The notes: generated from the letters alone by a model not told the origin. A DNA stretch of 64,000 nt from Symplocastrum torsivum CPER-KK1 (GCA_019358875.1 JAHHIF010000022.1:51403-115402); one strand, 5' to 3'; numbered from the stretch's first letter, positions 1 through 8,980 are shown. Program-made: numbers and translations.

Positions 1-465
1 ACGAGCGTGCGAATCATGAAACCAGCGCGTTGATATAAGGGATTTATACTAATCTCCAATATTTCCGGCATCTGGAAATTGATTTGTGTCAGCAAATTGT
101 TGTGATTTTTAACACTTATTATTGTGACTTAGGTCACACTTATGGAAAGGAGTAGTTGTTTGTCTCGCCCATAGGTGGTTTTGAGCTATTGCAACCAATG
201 TGAAAGCTGAGACTTCGACTGGTATAGCAAAAGGCTCTTATGCACAGGGCAGAGGGCAGAAGGGTTTTTACTACTATGTGGTCGTTTGGGTTTTTAAATC
301 TTTCCTAACCTTTATGGCTACAGCTATAGTTCTACGGTTGTTCCTACTAGCGTAGAAACCTAAGTGTTAAGCCTTCATAAACAGAGCAGTGGTTTTTCAA
401 CAAGAGTTTGTTAAAGTTCTGGTGCGAAGACTAAATTGTTAACCCTTGACGAGGTAAAAATACCT
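1..465. other. Intergenic leader, no gene seen
   Basis: No convincing coding region is visible here. A short hairpin (ATTTCC, 7-nt loop, GGAAAT) lies at 61-79. A purine-rich stretch of the GGGCAGAGGGCAGAAGG kind at about 245-262 matches low-complexity tracts also seen near 26305 and 59010 in this window. The stretch probably holds the promoter of the downstream epimerase gene, but no clear promoter elements could be assigned. Confidence 0.5.
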
Positions 466-1335
466 GTGTTTGTGATCGCTCGAAAGCAGCAACAATACGA
501 AACCTACATACTCACTGACGAAAACGCTCAGTCTCGTCTGGAAGTCGTTCCGGAACGCGGCGGCATTATCACAAGCTGGAGTCTCCAAAGCCAAGATATT
601 CTCTATCTTGATGGCGATCGCTTTGCGGACTCTAGCTTGAGCGTTCGGGGCGGCATCCCTATCCTCTTCCCCATCTGCGGCAACTTACCCGATAACACTT
701 ACACTCACAACGGCAAACAATACACGCTTAAACAGCATGGCTTTGCTCGTGACTTACCTTGGGAAGTCACCGAGCAAATAACTAATGACCTCGTAAGCCT
801 TACCCTTGTCCTCAATAGCAACAACCAAACTCGTGCTGTTTATCCCTTCGACTTCCAAGTAGCCTTTACCTACGAACTCAAGGGCAATACCTTAGAAATT
901 CGGCAACGCTACACAAACCACTCAGCTGAGCCGATGCCCTTCTCGACGGGTCTTCATCCCTACTTCTTTACCTCTGACAAGACCCGATTAGAGTTTGATA
1001 TCCCTGCCTCCAAGTATCAAAATCAGACTACCAAAGAAGTCCATCCCTTCCCCGGCAGCTTTGATTTGAGCCAAGATGAGATTGATGTTGCGTTTCGTCA
1101 AGTTAGCGCTAATTTTACAAGTGCTACGGATACGGGACGAGGGTTCAAAGTCACACTCAGTTACAGCGACCTGTACTCTACCCTCGTTTTCTGGACTGTT
1201 AAGGGTAAAGACTACTACTGCCTAGAACCCTGGAGCGCTCCTCGAAACTCTCTCAACACGGGAGAGCATCTCACCGAACTGTCACCTGGAGCCAGTTGTG
1301 AGGCATCTGTTCACCTGAATGTGACTTTTTTTTGA
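466..1335 (+). CDS. Aldose 1-epimerase family protein
   Basis: This protein belongs to the galactose-mutarotase-like fold family. Members interconvert anomers of aldoses or hexose-6-phosphates in the cytoplasm, or bind sugars without catalysis. The family signs are a beta-rich sequence with RGGIPILFPICGNLP near the start, a histidine in KQHGFARDLPW, TGLHPYF in the middle, and LEPWSAP near the end. The reading frame opens at a TTG at 436, but related cyanobacterial proteins usually begin shortly before the QQQY motif. The GTG at 466 (giving MFVIARKQQQY) with GAGG about 12 nt upstream therefore looks the better start, for about 289 residues. The exact substrate is not visible. The gene stands alone upstream of tRNA-Lys. 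Confidence 0.8.
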   Translation: MFVIARKQQQYETYILTDENAQSRLEVVPERGGIITSWSLQSQDILYLDGDRFADSSLSVRGGIPILFPICGNLPDNTYTHNGKQYTLKQHGFARDLPWEVTEQITNDLVSLTLVLNSNNQTRAVYPFDFQVAFTYELKGNTLEIRQRYTNHSAEPMPFSTGLHPYFFTSDKTRLEFDIPASKYQNQTTKEVHPFPGSFDLSQDEIDVAFRQVSANFTSATDTGRGFKVTLSYSDLYSTLVFWTVKGKDYYCLEPWSAPRNSLNTGEHLTELSPGASCEASVHLNVTFF

Positions 1336-1405
1336 AACGTTGGTTACATTTTCGATTTATTTGTGGTAACTTAGAAAACGGTGGATTTATTGAGTTCACC
1401 TCTTC

Positions 1406-1477
<72 letters not shown>

Positions 1478-1641
1478 TACAAGTCATAGCAAACGATTAT
1501 TAGACCTATAAAAGAGGCTTATCTCAAAATCAATAGAGATAATTTCCTATAAATCGAAAAATATCTTAAGATTATCCTAAGAATTAAACTTGTCTAGAAA
1601 TAACTAGCTGACAACTAAACCAAAAGTTAGGAGGACTATTT

Positions 1642-2721
1642 ATGGCGCTCGTACCTATGCGGCTGCTGCTGGAACACGCGGCTGAAAACGGCTACGGCAT
1701 TCCAGCATATAACGTCAACAACATGGAGCAGATCCTGTCAATTATGCAGGCTGCGGAAGAAGCAAATAGCCCAGTGATCTTACAAGCTTCTCGTGGTGCC
1801 CGCAGCTACGCAGGCGAATATTTCTTGCGCCATCTGGTTCTGGCGGCGGTAGAAACCTACCCTCATATCCCGATTGCCATGCACCAAGACCACGGCAATA
1901 GTCCATCGACTTGCTACTCAGCAATTCGCCACGGTTTTACTAGCGTCATGATGGACGGCTCTTTGGAAGCGGATGCCAAGACTCCATCTAGCTACGAATA
2001 CAACGTTGAAGTCACTCGTAAAGTTGTAGAAGTCGCTCATGCAGTCGGCGTTAGTGTCGAAGGCGAACTAGGATGCTTGGGTTCTCTGGAAACTGGCGCT
2101 GGGGAAGCGGAAGATGGTCACGGTTTTGAAGGTACTCTCTCTCACGACCAACTGTTGACCGACCCTGATGAAGCCGTTGACTTCGTTGAACAGACTGGTG
2201 TAGATGCCCTCGCTGTTGCGATTGGCACTAGCCACGGCGCTTACAAGTTCACCCGCAAACCCACGGGTGAAATTCTCGCTATTAGCCGGATTGAGGAAAT
2301 TCATCGCCGCCTGCCTAACACCCACTTGGTGATGCATGGTTCCTCCTCTGTGCCAGAAGACTTGCTTGCCCTCATCAACCAGTACGGCGGTAGCATTCCT
2401 GAAACCTACGGCGTGCCTGTTGAAGAAATTCAAAAAGGCATTAAGAGTGGTGTCCGTAAGGTCAACATCGACACAGATAACCGCTTGGCTATCACGGCTG
2501 CAATCCGTGAAGCCGCTGCGAAAGATCCATCTAACTTTGACCCACGTCACTTCATGAAGCCTTCTATCAAGTACATGAAGAATGTTTGCTTAGAGCGTTA
2601 TCAGCAGTTTGGCACGGCTGGCAATGCAAGCAAGATTAAGCAGATGACTCTGGATGACTATGCGGCTAAGTATGCCAAAGGTGAATTAACTGCTGCTACG
2701 AAAAAAGCTGTAACAGCTTAA
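1642..2721 (+). CDS. fbaA: Class II fructose-1,6-/sedoheptulose-1,7-bisphosphate aldolase
   Basis: This zinc-dependent aldolase condenses dihydroxyacetone phosphate with glyceraldehyde-3-phosphate or erythrose-4-phosphate. In cyanobacteria the class II enzyme serves the Calvin cycle, glycolysis and gluconeogenesis. The 359-residue length fits the type. Visible motifs are NVNNMEQ near residue 25, AMHQDHGN at 79-86 (catalytic Asp83, zinc ligand His84), EGELGCLG in the middle, and the later zinc/phosphate motifs VMHGSSSVPE and VNIDTDNR. An AGGAGG ribosome-binding site 8 nt before the ATG makes the start secure. A strong hairpin follows the gene, so it is probably transcribed alone. Confidence 0.97.
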   Translation: MALVPMRLLLEHAAENGYGIPAYNVNNMEQILSIMQAAEEANSPVILQASRGARSYAGEYFLRHLVLAAVETYPHIPIAMHQDHGNSPSTCYSAIRHGFTSVMMDGSLEADAKTPSSYEYNVEVTRKVVEVAHAVGVSVEGELGCLGSLETGAGEAEDGHGFEGTLSHDQLLTDPDEAVDFVEQTGVDALAVAIGTSHGAYKFTRKPTGEILAISRIEEIHRRLPNTHLVMHGSSSVPEDLLALINQYGGSIPETYGVPVEEIQKGIKSGVRKVNIDTDNRLAITAAIREAAAKDPSNFDPRHFMKPSIKYMKNVCLERYQQFGTAGNASKIKQMTLDDYAAKYAKGELTAATKKAVTA

Positions 2722-2769
2722 TTTCTTGACTTGTAAGCCAACAAGCTAATTTGTATTGATGATTTGTTT

Positions 2770-2800
2770 GGGTAGCTTTGACAGCTACCCAATTTTTATT
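2770..2800 (+). terminator. Intrinsic terminator of fbaA
   Basis: GGGTAGCT and AGCTACCC form a perfect 8-bp stem with a 5-nt loop, followed by AATTTTTATTT. The hairpin lies about 50 nt after the fbaA stop codon. Confidence 0.85.
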
Positions 2801-3341
2801 TCTTCTCTAGTAAAGTTTTAAAGCCTGTCTAGGGGCGATCGCTTATTTTGTTTGATAGTGATATTAAGCGATCACGCTTGAAATCTACTATTGCCAGCCA
2901 ACGGTTAAAGAGTAGACTTGGATTCCAAGAAGAATGCTTCTAAAACTAGACAATAAAATCGGTTATTTGCAATACACAACTGCTTAATCTCAATGGCAAT
3001 ACTCTACAATCCACGGCTAATGCCTTTAGGCAGATGATTGTCTCTGACCAAAGTAGTAAGCTTCAAATTAAGCAAGTCTAAGGTAACGAGGGCATTGCTA
3101 ACGATAGGACAACAAGCTCTTAGTGCAGAAGCTCTGAGGGCTTTTTTATTTGAATTGCACAAGCTAAACCAAAAGTTTACCCCTGCATTGAACAGGGGTG
3201 AAGCCAACTAATAGGACAGCAAGCTCTTGTCTAAGAGTAGAAGCTTTTATAGGGCTGATCTCCTACCATACGACCTATGTCCAATTACATACTTTAGGAC
3301 TTACGCAAAATTATCCATCAAACGCTAGATGTAGTACTCCA
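2801..3341. other. Intergenic region with degenerate repeats
   Basis: No credible gene is seen. Two imperfect copies of a segment beginning ATAGGACAACAAGCTCTT lie in direct order at about 3104-3140 and 3211-3256. Between them sits a perfect hairpin (ACCCCTG, 7-nt loop, CAGGGGT) at 3179-3199. A single end of the AGGACTTACGCA element family follows at 3297-3309. The region looks like a graveyard of small mobile elements between fbaA and the 3' end of aspS. Confidence 0.5.
3297..3309 (+). repeat. Solo end of the AGGACTTACGCA MITE-like family
   Basis: The 13 bases TAGGACTTACGCA match the terminal inverted repeat of the elements at 21114, 33761 and 60780. No opposite end is found nearby, so this is a remnant or a partial copy. 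Confidence 0.5.
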
Positions 3342-5135
3342 TTATTCCTTTTCCTTTGGCTTGTAAGTAGAAGCAACGTGTAAGTCCTTCAACTGCTTGA
3401 GATCAACAGCCGCCGGAGCATCGGTCAAGAGACAGCGTGCTTGTTGCGTCTTCGGGAAAGCAATTACATCCCGAATTGACTCTTCGCCAGCAAGCAACAT
3501 CACTAATCGGTCTAAGCCGAAGGCAAGCCCACCGTGGGGCGGTGTCCCGTACTCAAATGCCTCAAGCAGAAACCCGAACTTGTCGTAAGCTTCTTCCGGA
3601 GATAAGCCAATTGTTTCAAAAACTTGTTGCTGTAGTTCGGGTTTGAAAATTCGTAAACTACCCCCTCCAACTTCTAAACCGTTAAAAACTAAGTCGTAAG
3701 CTTGCGCTCGTGCCGTTTTCAGATCATTCAAATCATCGGGGTGAGGAGCTGTAAATGGGTGATGCAGTGCCTCTAGTCGCTTTTCCTCAGCATTCCACTC
3801 AAACATTGGGAAATCGGTCACCCAGAGTAAGTTAATCTTATTTGGGTCAATTAGCCCCAATTCACGACCAATCACGCCGCGCAGTCGGTCTAGGGTTTTG
3901 TTAACAACGTCTGTAGGTCCTGCACCAAAGAGCAAGAGATGACCGGGTTTTGCCCCTGTGCGCTCTAGTAATTCCTGTTTTTGGGCTTCTGTTAGGTTGT
4001 CCTTAATTGCCCCAATCGTGTCGATTTCACCATCATCACGCACTCGAATGTAAGCAACACCCTTAGCACCCGCTTCACTGGCTTCTTTGAATAAGTCGCC
4101 ACCTGGCTTTATCCGCACATTGGAAATGACATCATTTCCACCAGGGATTGGTAGAACTTTGACGGTACCACCAGCCGCAACAGCACCGGAGAAGACTTTG
4201 AAGCCAGAATCTTTTAGTAAATCAGAAACATTGACAAGTTCTAAAGCAAAGCGCGTGTCTGGTTTATCACTGCCGTAGCGTTCCATTGCTTCGGCGTAGG
4301 TGAGGCGAGGGAAGGGGCGTGAGATGTCAATGCCCTTGAGGGTTTTGAATATGTGACAGACTAACCCTTCATTTAGCTGGAGAATTTCCTCTTGAGACAT
4401 GAAGCTCATTTCCATGTCTAGTTGAGTAAATTCTGGCTGCCTTTCGGCACGTAAGTCTTCATCCCGGAAGCAACGGACAATTTGATAGTAGCGGTCAACT
4501 CCAGATACCATTAGCAATTGCTTGAAGAGTTGCGGGGATTGGGGCAAGGCGTACCACTGACCCGGATTGACACGAGAAGGGACAAGGTAGTCTCTGGCTC
4601 CTTCAGGGGTGGAGCGAGTGAGAACTGGCGTTTCGACTTCGATGAAGTTTTGCTCATCTTCCAAGTAACGGCGGATTGCTTTGACGACTTGGTGACGCAG
4701 TTGGAGGTTTTTGCTCATGCGATCGCGTCTCAAATCCAAGTACCGATACTTCAGGCGCAATTCTTCCCGCACTGGCTCTGTATCAGCGGTTGAAACTTGG
4801 AACGGTAGCTGCTTACGGACGCTATTGAGTAGCTCAATTTTGTCAGCGTAAACTTCGACTTCCCCAGTCGGGAGTTTAGGATTTAGTGAATCATCTGGAC
4901 GCGCCGTGACTCGCCCCGTCACTTTCACTACATATTCATTCCGGAGGGTTTCGGCATCATTGTAGGACTCTGGAGTGCGCTGGGGGTCACTGACAATCTG
5001 AATAATGCCAGTGCGATCGCGTAAATCTAAAAAAATCACACCCCCATGGTCGCGGCGACGGTCTATCCATCCACACAGGGTAACGGTCTCTCCAATCTGT
5101 TCCTTTCTGACTTCGCCGCAATAATAAGTTCGCAT
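3342..5135 (-). CDS. aspS: Aspartyl-tRNA synthetase
   Basis: This class II synthetase attaches aspartate to tRNA-Asp, or also to tRNA-Asn if non-discriminating; discrimination cannot be read here. At 597 residues it has the bacterial-type layout. An N-terminal OB-fold anticodon-binding domain contains CGWIDRRRDHGG. A catalytic domain with YRYLDLRRDRM follows. The bacterial insertion (GAD) domain spans roughly residues 290-405, and class II motif 3 appears as GLAFGLDRLVMLLAG near the C terminus. The ATG start gives the typical MRTYYCGE opening. The gene is on the minus strand, and a hairpin lies between it and the small upstream gene. Confidence 0.97.
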   Translation of the reverse strand: MRTYYCGEVRKEQIGETVTLCGWIDRRRDHGGVIFLDLRDRTGIIQIVSDPQRTPESYNDAETLRNEYVVKVTGRVTARPDDSLNPKLPTGEVEVYADKIELLNSVRKQLPFQVSTADTEPVREELRLKYRYLDLRRDRMSKNLQLRHQVVKAIRRYLEDEQNFIEVETPVLTRSTPEGARDYLVPSRVNPGQWYALPQSPQLFKQLLMVSGVDRYYQIVRCFRDEDLRAERQPEFTQLDMEMSFMSQEEILQLNEGLVCHIFKTLKGIDISRPFPRLTYAEAMERYGSDKPDTRFALELVNVSDLLKDSGFKVFSGAVAAGGTVKVLPIPGGNDVISNVRIKPGGDLFKEASEAGAKGVAYIRVRDDGEIDTIGAIKDNLTEAQKQELLERTGAKPGHLLLFGAGPTDVVNKTLDRLRGVIGRELGLIDPNKINLLWVTDFPMFEWNAEEKRLEALHHPFTAPHPDDLNDLKTARAQAYDLVFNGLEVGGGSLRIFKPELQQQVFETIGLSPEEAYDKFGFLLEAFEYGTPPHGGLAFGLDRLVMLLAGEESIRDVIAFPKTQQARCLLTDAPAAVDLKQLKDLHVASTYKPKEKE

Positions 5136-5253
5136 AGTTGCAAAAACACTAACTTCGGCTTGAGGATAGGGAATGCGTAAGCATCAAGCCTGAAGTCTAT
5201 AATAAGCGCCATTCGGCTCACTCAGCAGAACAGAATGTAAGTCAATAGTTAAA

Positions 5254-5277
5254 GCTCAACCAAAAAGCTGGTTGAGC
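5254..5277 (-). terminator. Hairpin between small acidic gene and aspS
   Basis: GCTCAACC and GGTTGAGC form a perfect 8-bp stem with an 8-nt loop. Read on the minus strand it lies 150 nt after the stop of the small acidic gene and upstream of aspS. The T-rich tail is weak, so it may be a terminator or an attenuator. Confidence 0.5.
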
Positions 5278-5426
5278 GATCGGTTATTAAACCACACAAT
5301 GTGCATGCAAGGTTTAATGTTGCTATTCCCTAGCTAATCATTGAAATTTCAGATTGCCTCTCCTGGGGTTTTCAGCACATCCAGCTCAGGTTCGGCTTAC
5401 TCAGATGCTGTGGTAGCCGTAGCCGC

Positions 5427-5603
5427 TTATGAACCTGCTTCAGATTTGTCAACGTCGCTAACGCTATATTCTTTTGAAGCTTCGTAGTCCACATCAAAAT
5501 CCACTTCTGGTACTTTCTCTTTCCCTTCAACCATATTCTGAGCGGCTAACTCAGCTTCCTGTACATCAGTTTGCTTGGGATCTGGTTTCAGTTCCTCAGA
5601 CAT
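5427..5603 (-). CDS. Small acidic protein of unknown function
   Basis: A 58-residue, highly acidic protein that begins MSEELKPDPK and carries a DFDVDYEASKEY segment. I do not recognise a family. The frame can be read from a TTG two codons earlier, but the ATG is preceded by AGGAG at ideal spacing, so the ATG is chosen. The strong ribosome-binding site and biased composition suggest a genuine gene. It is divergent from the helical carotenoid protein gene; the 220-bp intergenic region contains a 15-bp palindrome that could control either gene. Confidence 0.6.
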   Translation of the reverse strand: MSEELKPDPKQTDVQEAELAAQNMVEGKEKVPEVDFDVDYEASKEYSVSDVDKSEAGS

Positions 5604-5630
5604 ATTCAACTCCTAATTTGTATTTTTTAT

Positions 5631-5645
5631 ATTAGCGACGCTAAT
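5631..5645. promoter_or_regulatory. 15-bp palindrome, candidate operator
   Basis: ATTAGCG-A-CGCTAAT is a perfect odd palindrome located 28 nt upstream of the small acidic gene and about 180 nt upstream of the carotenoid protein gene. Its position in a divergent promoter region suggests a dimeric repressor site, but no regulator can be named. Confidence 0.4.
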
Positions 5646-5825
5646 TCTATCAGTAGCGATCCCCATTGCCTTAGTGTCTTAAGGCATATCTTTAACCTCT
5701 TCAGGAACAAAGTTTCCTTCAATATTGCTCCGATAAAGCAAACTCTCTCTCTTGGAGGGCGATTTCAAATAGTAAACTTTGATACTCCTAAGCTTGAACA
5801 CATTTACTTGCTTTGGAGAAGAATT

Positions 5826-6356
5826 ATGAATACTCAAGAAAGTGGTAGCTCTTCAACTCGTTCCGGAGATACCAAAAAAGTAGTAGAAGCGTTTGAAGGG
5901 CTAGGCACAGATGAAAAACTAGCGCTACTCTACTATGCTTATGAAAAAATGGGCGATTCAATCACGCCAGCTGCTCCTACTGCCACGTTCCCAGAACTGG
6001 CTCCTCGCTTACTAGGCGGAGAATTTTATGATATGTCTGATGATGATCAGCTAGCTGTAATGCGAGAGATTGTTAACCGGGAAGATACAGAGCTATCTCG
6101 TGCCTATGGGGCATTGACCGAAAACAATCAACTCGTTGTTTGGTATGCCTGGGCTGTGGCGATGGGAGATACCGTAGTAGATATGCCAAGCGATTATCAA
6201 GCTACCCAAACCATCAACGATGCCCTATCCCAAATTGAAGGACTAGAATTTGAGGCACAAATCTCAATGTTGCGAGAGATAGTAGGAAATATGGGTCATA
6301 GCGACGTCAAGTCGATTCCTACTCAGGCAGAAACAGGGAAGACGGCAAGCTTATAA
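5826..6356 (+). CDS. Helical carotenoid protein (OCP N-terminal domain homologue)
   Basis: This 176-residue protein matches only the all-helical, carotenoid-binding N-terminal domain of the orange carotenoid protein and lacks the regulatory C-terminal domain. Such stand-alone proteins bind a ketocarotenoid and quench singlet oxygen or phycobilisome excitation. Family signs are KMGDSITPAAP at about 41-51 and DQLAVMREIVNR at 74-85. Of the carotenoid-stacking residues of OCP, Tyr44 (here Tyr39) and Trp110 (here Trp106) are kept, while Trp41 is replaced by Tyr36. The ATG at 5826 with GGAG upstream is preferred; the open frame extends further 5' but that part looks non-coding. A second partner domain is not seen nearby. 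Confidence 0.8.
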   Translation: MNTQESGSSSTRSGDTKKVVEAFEGLGTDEKLALLYYAYEKMGDSITPAAPTATFPELAPRLLGGEFYDMSDDDQLAVMREIVNREDTELSRAYGALTENNQLVVWYAWAVAMGDTVVDMPSDYQATQTINDALSQIEGLEFEAQISMLREIVGNMGHSDVKSIPTQAETGKTASL

Positions 6357-6710
6357 CATTGCGTGTGACGTTGCTCGTCCTTGCTGTGTTGAGGGGCAGC
6401 TAGGGGAAAATTACCCCTACAGTTCTATTCTTTTGGCGTGCAATGCCAAAAAGTTGCACATCAGATTCTTATAAATCGAAAGAACTACTTGAGAAGTAAT
6501 TAATTAGGGGTTGCTGTTTAAGCGCCCTGTAAAATACTCGTAGATAGGAAGAGGTGTGATACTTGGTTCCCTGAAAGAGCCTGGTTGAACACTCTTTTTT
6601 CTATGCAGGCTATTTTAAAGCTGTAGATTGTGAGGGTGGATGATGCGAGATCAGCTAATGCTCCCACACGATGAACAATAGGGGAGTGTCAAATCAGGAG
6701 GATATGAGTT
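6357..6710. other. Intergenic region before roadblock gene
   Basis: TAGGGG and CCCCTA at 6401-6419 form a weak terminator-like hairpin after the carotenoid protein gene. A 13-codon open frame with an ATG at 6640 and a TAG at 6679 (MMRDQLMLPHDEQ) precedes the strong ribosome-binding site of the next gene and could be a leader peptide, but nothing else supports it. Confidence 0.4.
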
Positions 6711-7082
6711 ATGACAATCAATACAGCCAAGCTGGAGAGCATTCTCCAAAATTTCGTCACTGGCGCAAGTGATGTTCAGGGAGCCGCTCTTGTCTCTCCT
6801 GATGGACTTCCTCTAGCATCCAGCTTACCGAGCGAGATGGATGAAGAACGGGTATCCGCTATGTCAGCCGCCATGCTTTCTTTAGGTGAGCGCATTGGTA
6901 GCGAATTGTCTAGAGGCTTTCTTGATCGCATTTATGTTGAGGGTGATCAGGGCTATGGCATCCTCACTAACTGTGGCGAGTATGCCGTCTTACTCGTTTT
7001 AGCAAGCAAGGCGGCAAAACAGGGCGTGCTGATGTTGGAAATTAAGCGTGTAATTCCTGAGCTGAAGGCGGCTTTAAGCTGA
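6711..7082 (+). CDS. Roadblock/LC7 domain protein
   Basis: A 123-residue single-domain protein of the roadblock/LC7 family. Bacterial members such as MglB act as GTPase-activating partners of small Ras-like GTPases. The typical pattern is seen: a first helix (KLESILQNFVTGASDVQGA), the strand AALVSPDGLPLASSLP, a long central helix, then GYGILTNCGEYAVLLVLASK. An AGGAGG ribosome-binding site precedes the ATG. The gene opens a cluster with two DUF4388 proteins and a small GTPase (8441-8980), which is the likely partner. A hairpin after the stop suggests it can be transcribed separately. Confidence 0.88.
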   Translation: MTINTAKLESILQNFVTGASDVQGAALVSPDGLPLASSLPSEMDEERVSAMSAAMLSLGERIGSELSRGFLDRIYVEGDQGYGILTNCGEYAVLLVLASKAAKQGVLMLEIKRVIPELKAALS

Positions 7083-7138
7083 GGTAGCTGATGATACTCA
7101 ATCGCCCCTAACAGCACACTCTGTAATTTAATTAATTG

Positions 7139-7220
7139 AATTAAAGCCTTCTACTCCTCAAGCAAGCTGTGGTGCGTCTCGGACTACTTCACTTTCCACC
7201 CATAGAAGGCTTAATTTTTA
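7139..7220 (+). terminator. Long-looped hairpin / possible structured RNA
   Basis: AATTAAAGCCTTCTA pairs with TAGAAGGCTTAATT across a 49-nt loop, with one bulged A, and the right arm runs into TTTTTAAA. The stem suits an intrinsic terminator of the roadblock gene, but the long loop, which starts CTCCTCAAG, could fold on its own. The stretch from 7221 to 7574 is AT-rich and shows no gene. Confidence 0.55.
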
Positions 7221-7574
7221 AACAATTCGATTCACAACTTCTTTATAGGTCTTGTGAACATTAGGCAACATCTGCGATGAGTTACTCTGAATTATTTTTG
7301 ACTAATCTATCACTCGTATTATGTTGTTTTCTACAGTTTAGTTTTAAAACCGTTTTATCTGGTCAGTCTACTACTAGCTGACTCTTACTTCTGCGTCAAC
7401 CTTCGGAACGGGGTTTAATATTGTATGTTTAAGTTGTTATGATAGGAAAAATTTACTTTTTTCCTTGAAAAAGAAAAGTAACATAAAGTTAATAATTCTT
7501 CGTTTTTAGTTTGAAAATAGGTAGAGTATTCTCCTAATTTCAGATGACTTGTAGAGAAAGCAGCGGAATGAGTA

Positions 7575-8438
7575 ATGGCTATTACGAGTTGTTTAGCAGA
7601 ATTTTCACTTCCAGAACTATTTCAATTTCTTGATCAAGGTAGCAAAACTGGTTTGTTGACCTTGCGGTTTCAGCCTGACAGTCAAAATCCAGAGAAAAAA
7701 ATTCGTCATGCTCTAATGCATCAAGGTCGGATTGTTGCAGTGACCAATCGTCTTGACCACCAGTGCTTGCTGGCGATGATTTGTCAGCGAGGCTGGATTA
7801 GCCCTGAGGTGCTGCGTGAGCAAGTGAATCGGTGTCCGGCGAATATACCGATTGGACTTTACTTAAAGACGCAGGGCTTTTTACAACCAGAGCAGTTGAG
7901 ATTGCTGTTCCATGCTCAAGTGTTACAGCAAGTGTGTGCGTTGTTTAGGCTTCGAGATGCTCGGTTTAAGTTCGACTCTAAAGCCACGTTGCCAACAACC
8001 GAAATGACGGGCTTGAGCCTTTCTGCTACCGAAGCGACGTTAATGGGTTTACGTGTGTTGCGAGACTGGAGGTCATTGGTGGACAAACTACCGGAACCAA
8101 CTTCAGCCTTATCTAGGGTTGTTTTGGGTAAGCGTCACTTGCGGCTAGATTCTTTGGAAGGGCAAGTGTGGCAAATGGCGAATGGCTCACTTCCTCTAAA
8201 TGCGATCGCGTCTCAACTTAAACAGTCTGTAGAAACGATTCAACAAACAGCCTTTCGGCTTATTAGTGTTGGTTTGGTTGCAGAAGTGCCAATCATCACT
8301 CCCGTTCGCAGTAAAACTTCAGAAGAAGATGTTTTAGAGTCAGCTACCTTTGACACCGAAATGACCAAGGAAAACAATGGACAAGCCCTAAGCCAGTCCT
8401 TCGTACAAAGCTTGCTTGGTTTCTTGAGGAGCAAGTAA
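7575..8438 (+). CDS. DUF4388 (PATAN) domain protein
   Basis: A 287-residue protein whose first half matches the DUF4388/PATAN domain known from PatA-type cyanobacterial response regulators. The usual opening SLPELFQFLDQGSKTGLL is present, followed by GRIVAVTNRL. No receiver domain is attached. A linker follows, and the protein ends in FVQSLLGFLRSK, nearly identical to the end of the paralogue at 9409-10269. The stop codon is 2 nt before the GTG of the GTPase gene, so the two are surely co-translated. A signalling role with the GTPase and roadblock protein is inferred from this arrangement; the output is unknown. Confidence 0.85.
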   Translation: MAITSCLAEFSLPELFQFLDQGSKTGLLTLRFQPDSQNPEKKIRHALMHQGRIVAVTNRLDHQCLLAMICQRGWISPEVLREQVNRCPANIPIGLYLKTQGFLQPEQLRLLFHAQVLQQVCALFRLRDARFKFDSKATLPTTEMTGLSLSATEATLMGLRVLRDWRSLVDKLPEPTSALSRVVLGKRHLRLDSLEGQVWQMANGSLPLNAIASQLKQSVETIQQTAFRLISVGLVAEVPIITPVRSKTSEEDVLESATFDTEMTKENNGQALSQSFVQSLLGFLRSK

Positions 8439-8440
8439 AC

Positions 8441-8980
8441 GTGGAAATTATGCGTCTCGTTGTTACCGGCACTGTAGGTGCCGGTAAGTCAACGTTCATT
8501 CGCTCAGTCAGTGAAATTGATGTCGTAGACACGGATCGTGTAGCCACAGATGAAACCGCGTCACTCAAGAAAAAAACAACCGTAGCCATGGACTTTGGGC
8601 GTTTGCAATTTGCACCAGGAATGGCAGTGCATTTATATGGAACGCCGGGACAGTCTCGGTTCGACTTCATGTGGGATATTCTGATTCGCCGCGCTCACGC
8701 TTATATCCTCCTTATCGATGCCCATCGCCCTGGTGATTTTCGCGCTGGTCGCCGAATGCTCACCTTTATGAAACAGCGTACACAAATTCCCTTAGTGATC
8801 GGTTTAACGCATATGGATTGTGAGGGAGCCTGGTCTGAGGAGAATGTCGCGATCGCGTTGGGCTTTGCTGACAAGAAGCACCGACCACCCTTTGTAACGC
8901 TCAATGCTAATCAAAAAGATTCTGTAATTAGAGCATTGATTGTTCTAATGCAACACTTTATGCAAAGCTCAGTTATTTAA
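8441..8980 (+). CDS. Small Ras/Arf-like GTPase (MglA-type)
   Basis: A 179-residue GTP-binding protein. The P-loop GTVGAGKST is at residues 10-18, the switch I threonines at 46-47 (KKTTVAMDFG), switch II reads YGTPGQSRF at 67-75 in place of the usual DxxG, and the base-recognition motif is LTHMD at 122-126. The missing switch II Asp is common in MglA-like GTPases, which need a roadblock partner for hydrolysis. The GTG start follows the preceding stop by 2 nt; an internal ATG three codons on is an alternative. The cluster roadblock-DUF4388-GTPase-DUF4388 suggests a polarity or motility switch, which is inference. Confidence 0.88.
   Translation: MEIMRLVVTGTVGAGKSTFIRSVSEIDVVDTDRVATDETASLKKKTTVAMDFGRLQFAPGMAVHLYGTPGQSRFDFMWDILIRRAHAYILLIDAHRPGDFRAGRRMLTFMKQRTQIPLVIGLTHMDCEGAWSEENVAIALGFADKKHRPPFVTLNANQKDSVIRALIVLMQHFMQSSVI

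Noticed and set aside
2068..2550. 160-codon minus-strand frame inside fbaA
   Set aside because: Shadow of the highly expressed aldolase gene; no family resemblance and no independent ribosome-binding site.
5772..5785. GTA-N8-TAC site resembling an NtcA box upstream of the carotenoid protein gene
   Set aside because: No properly spaced TAN3T -10 element follows, and such a short motif is not rare by chance.
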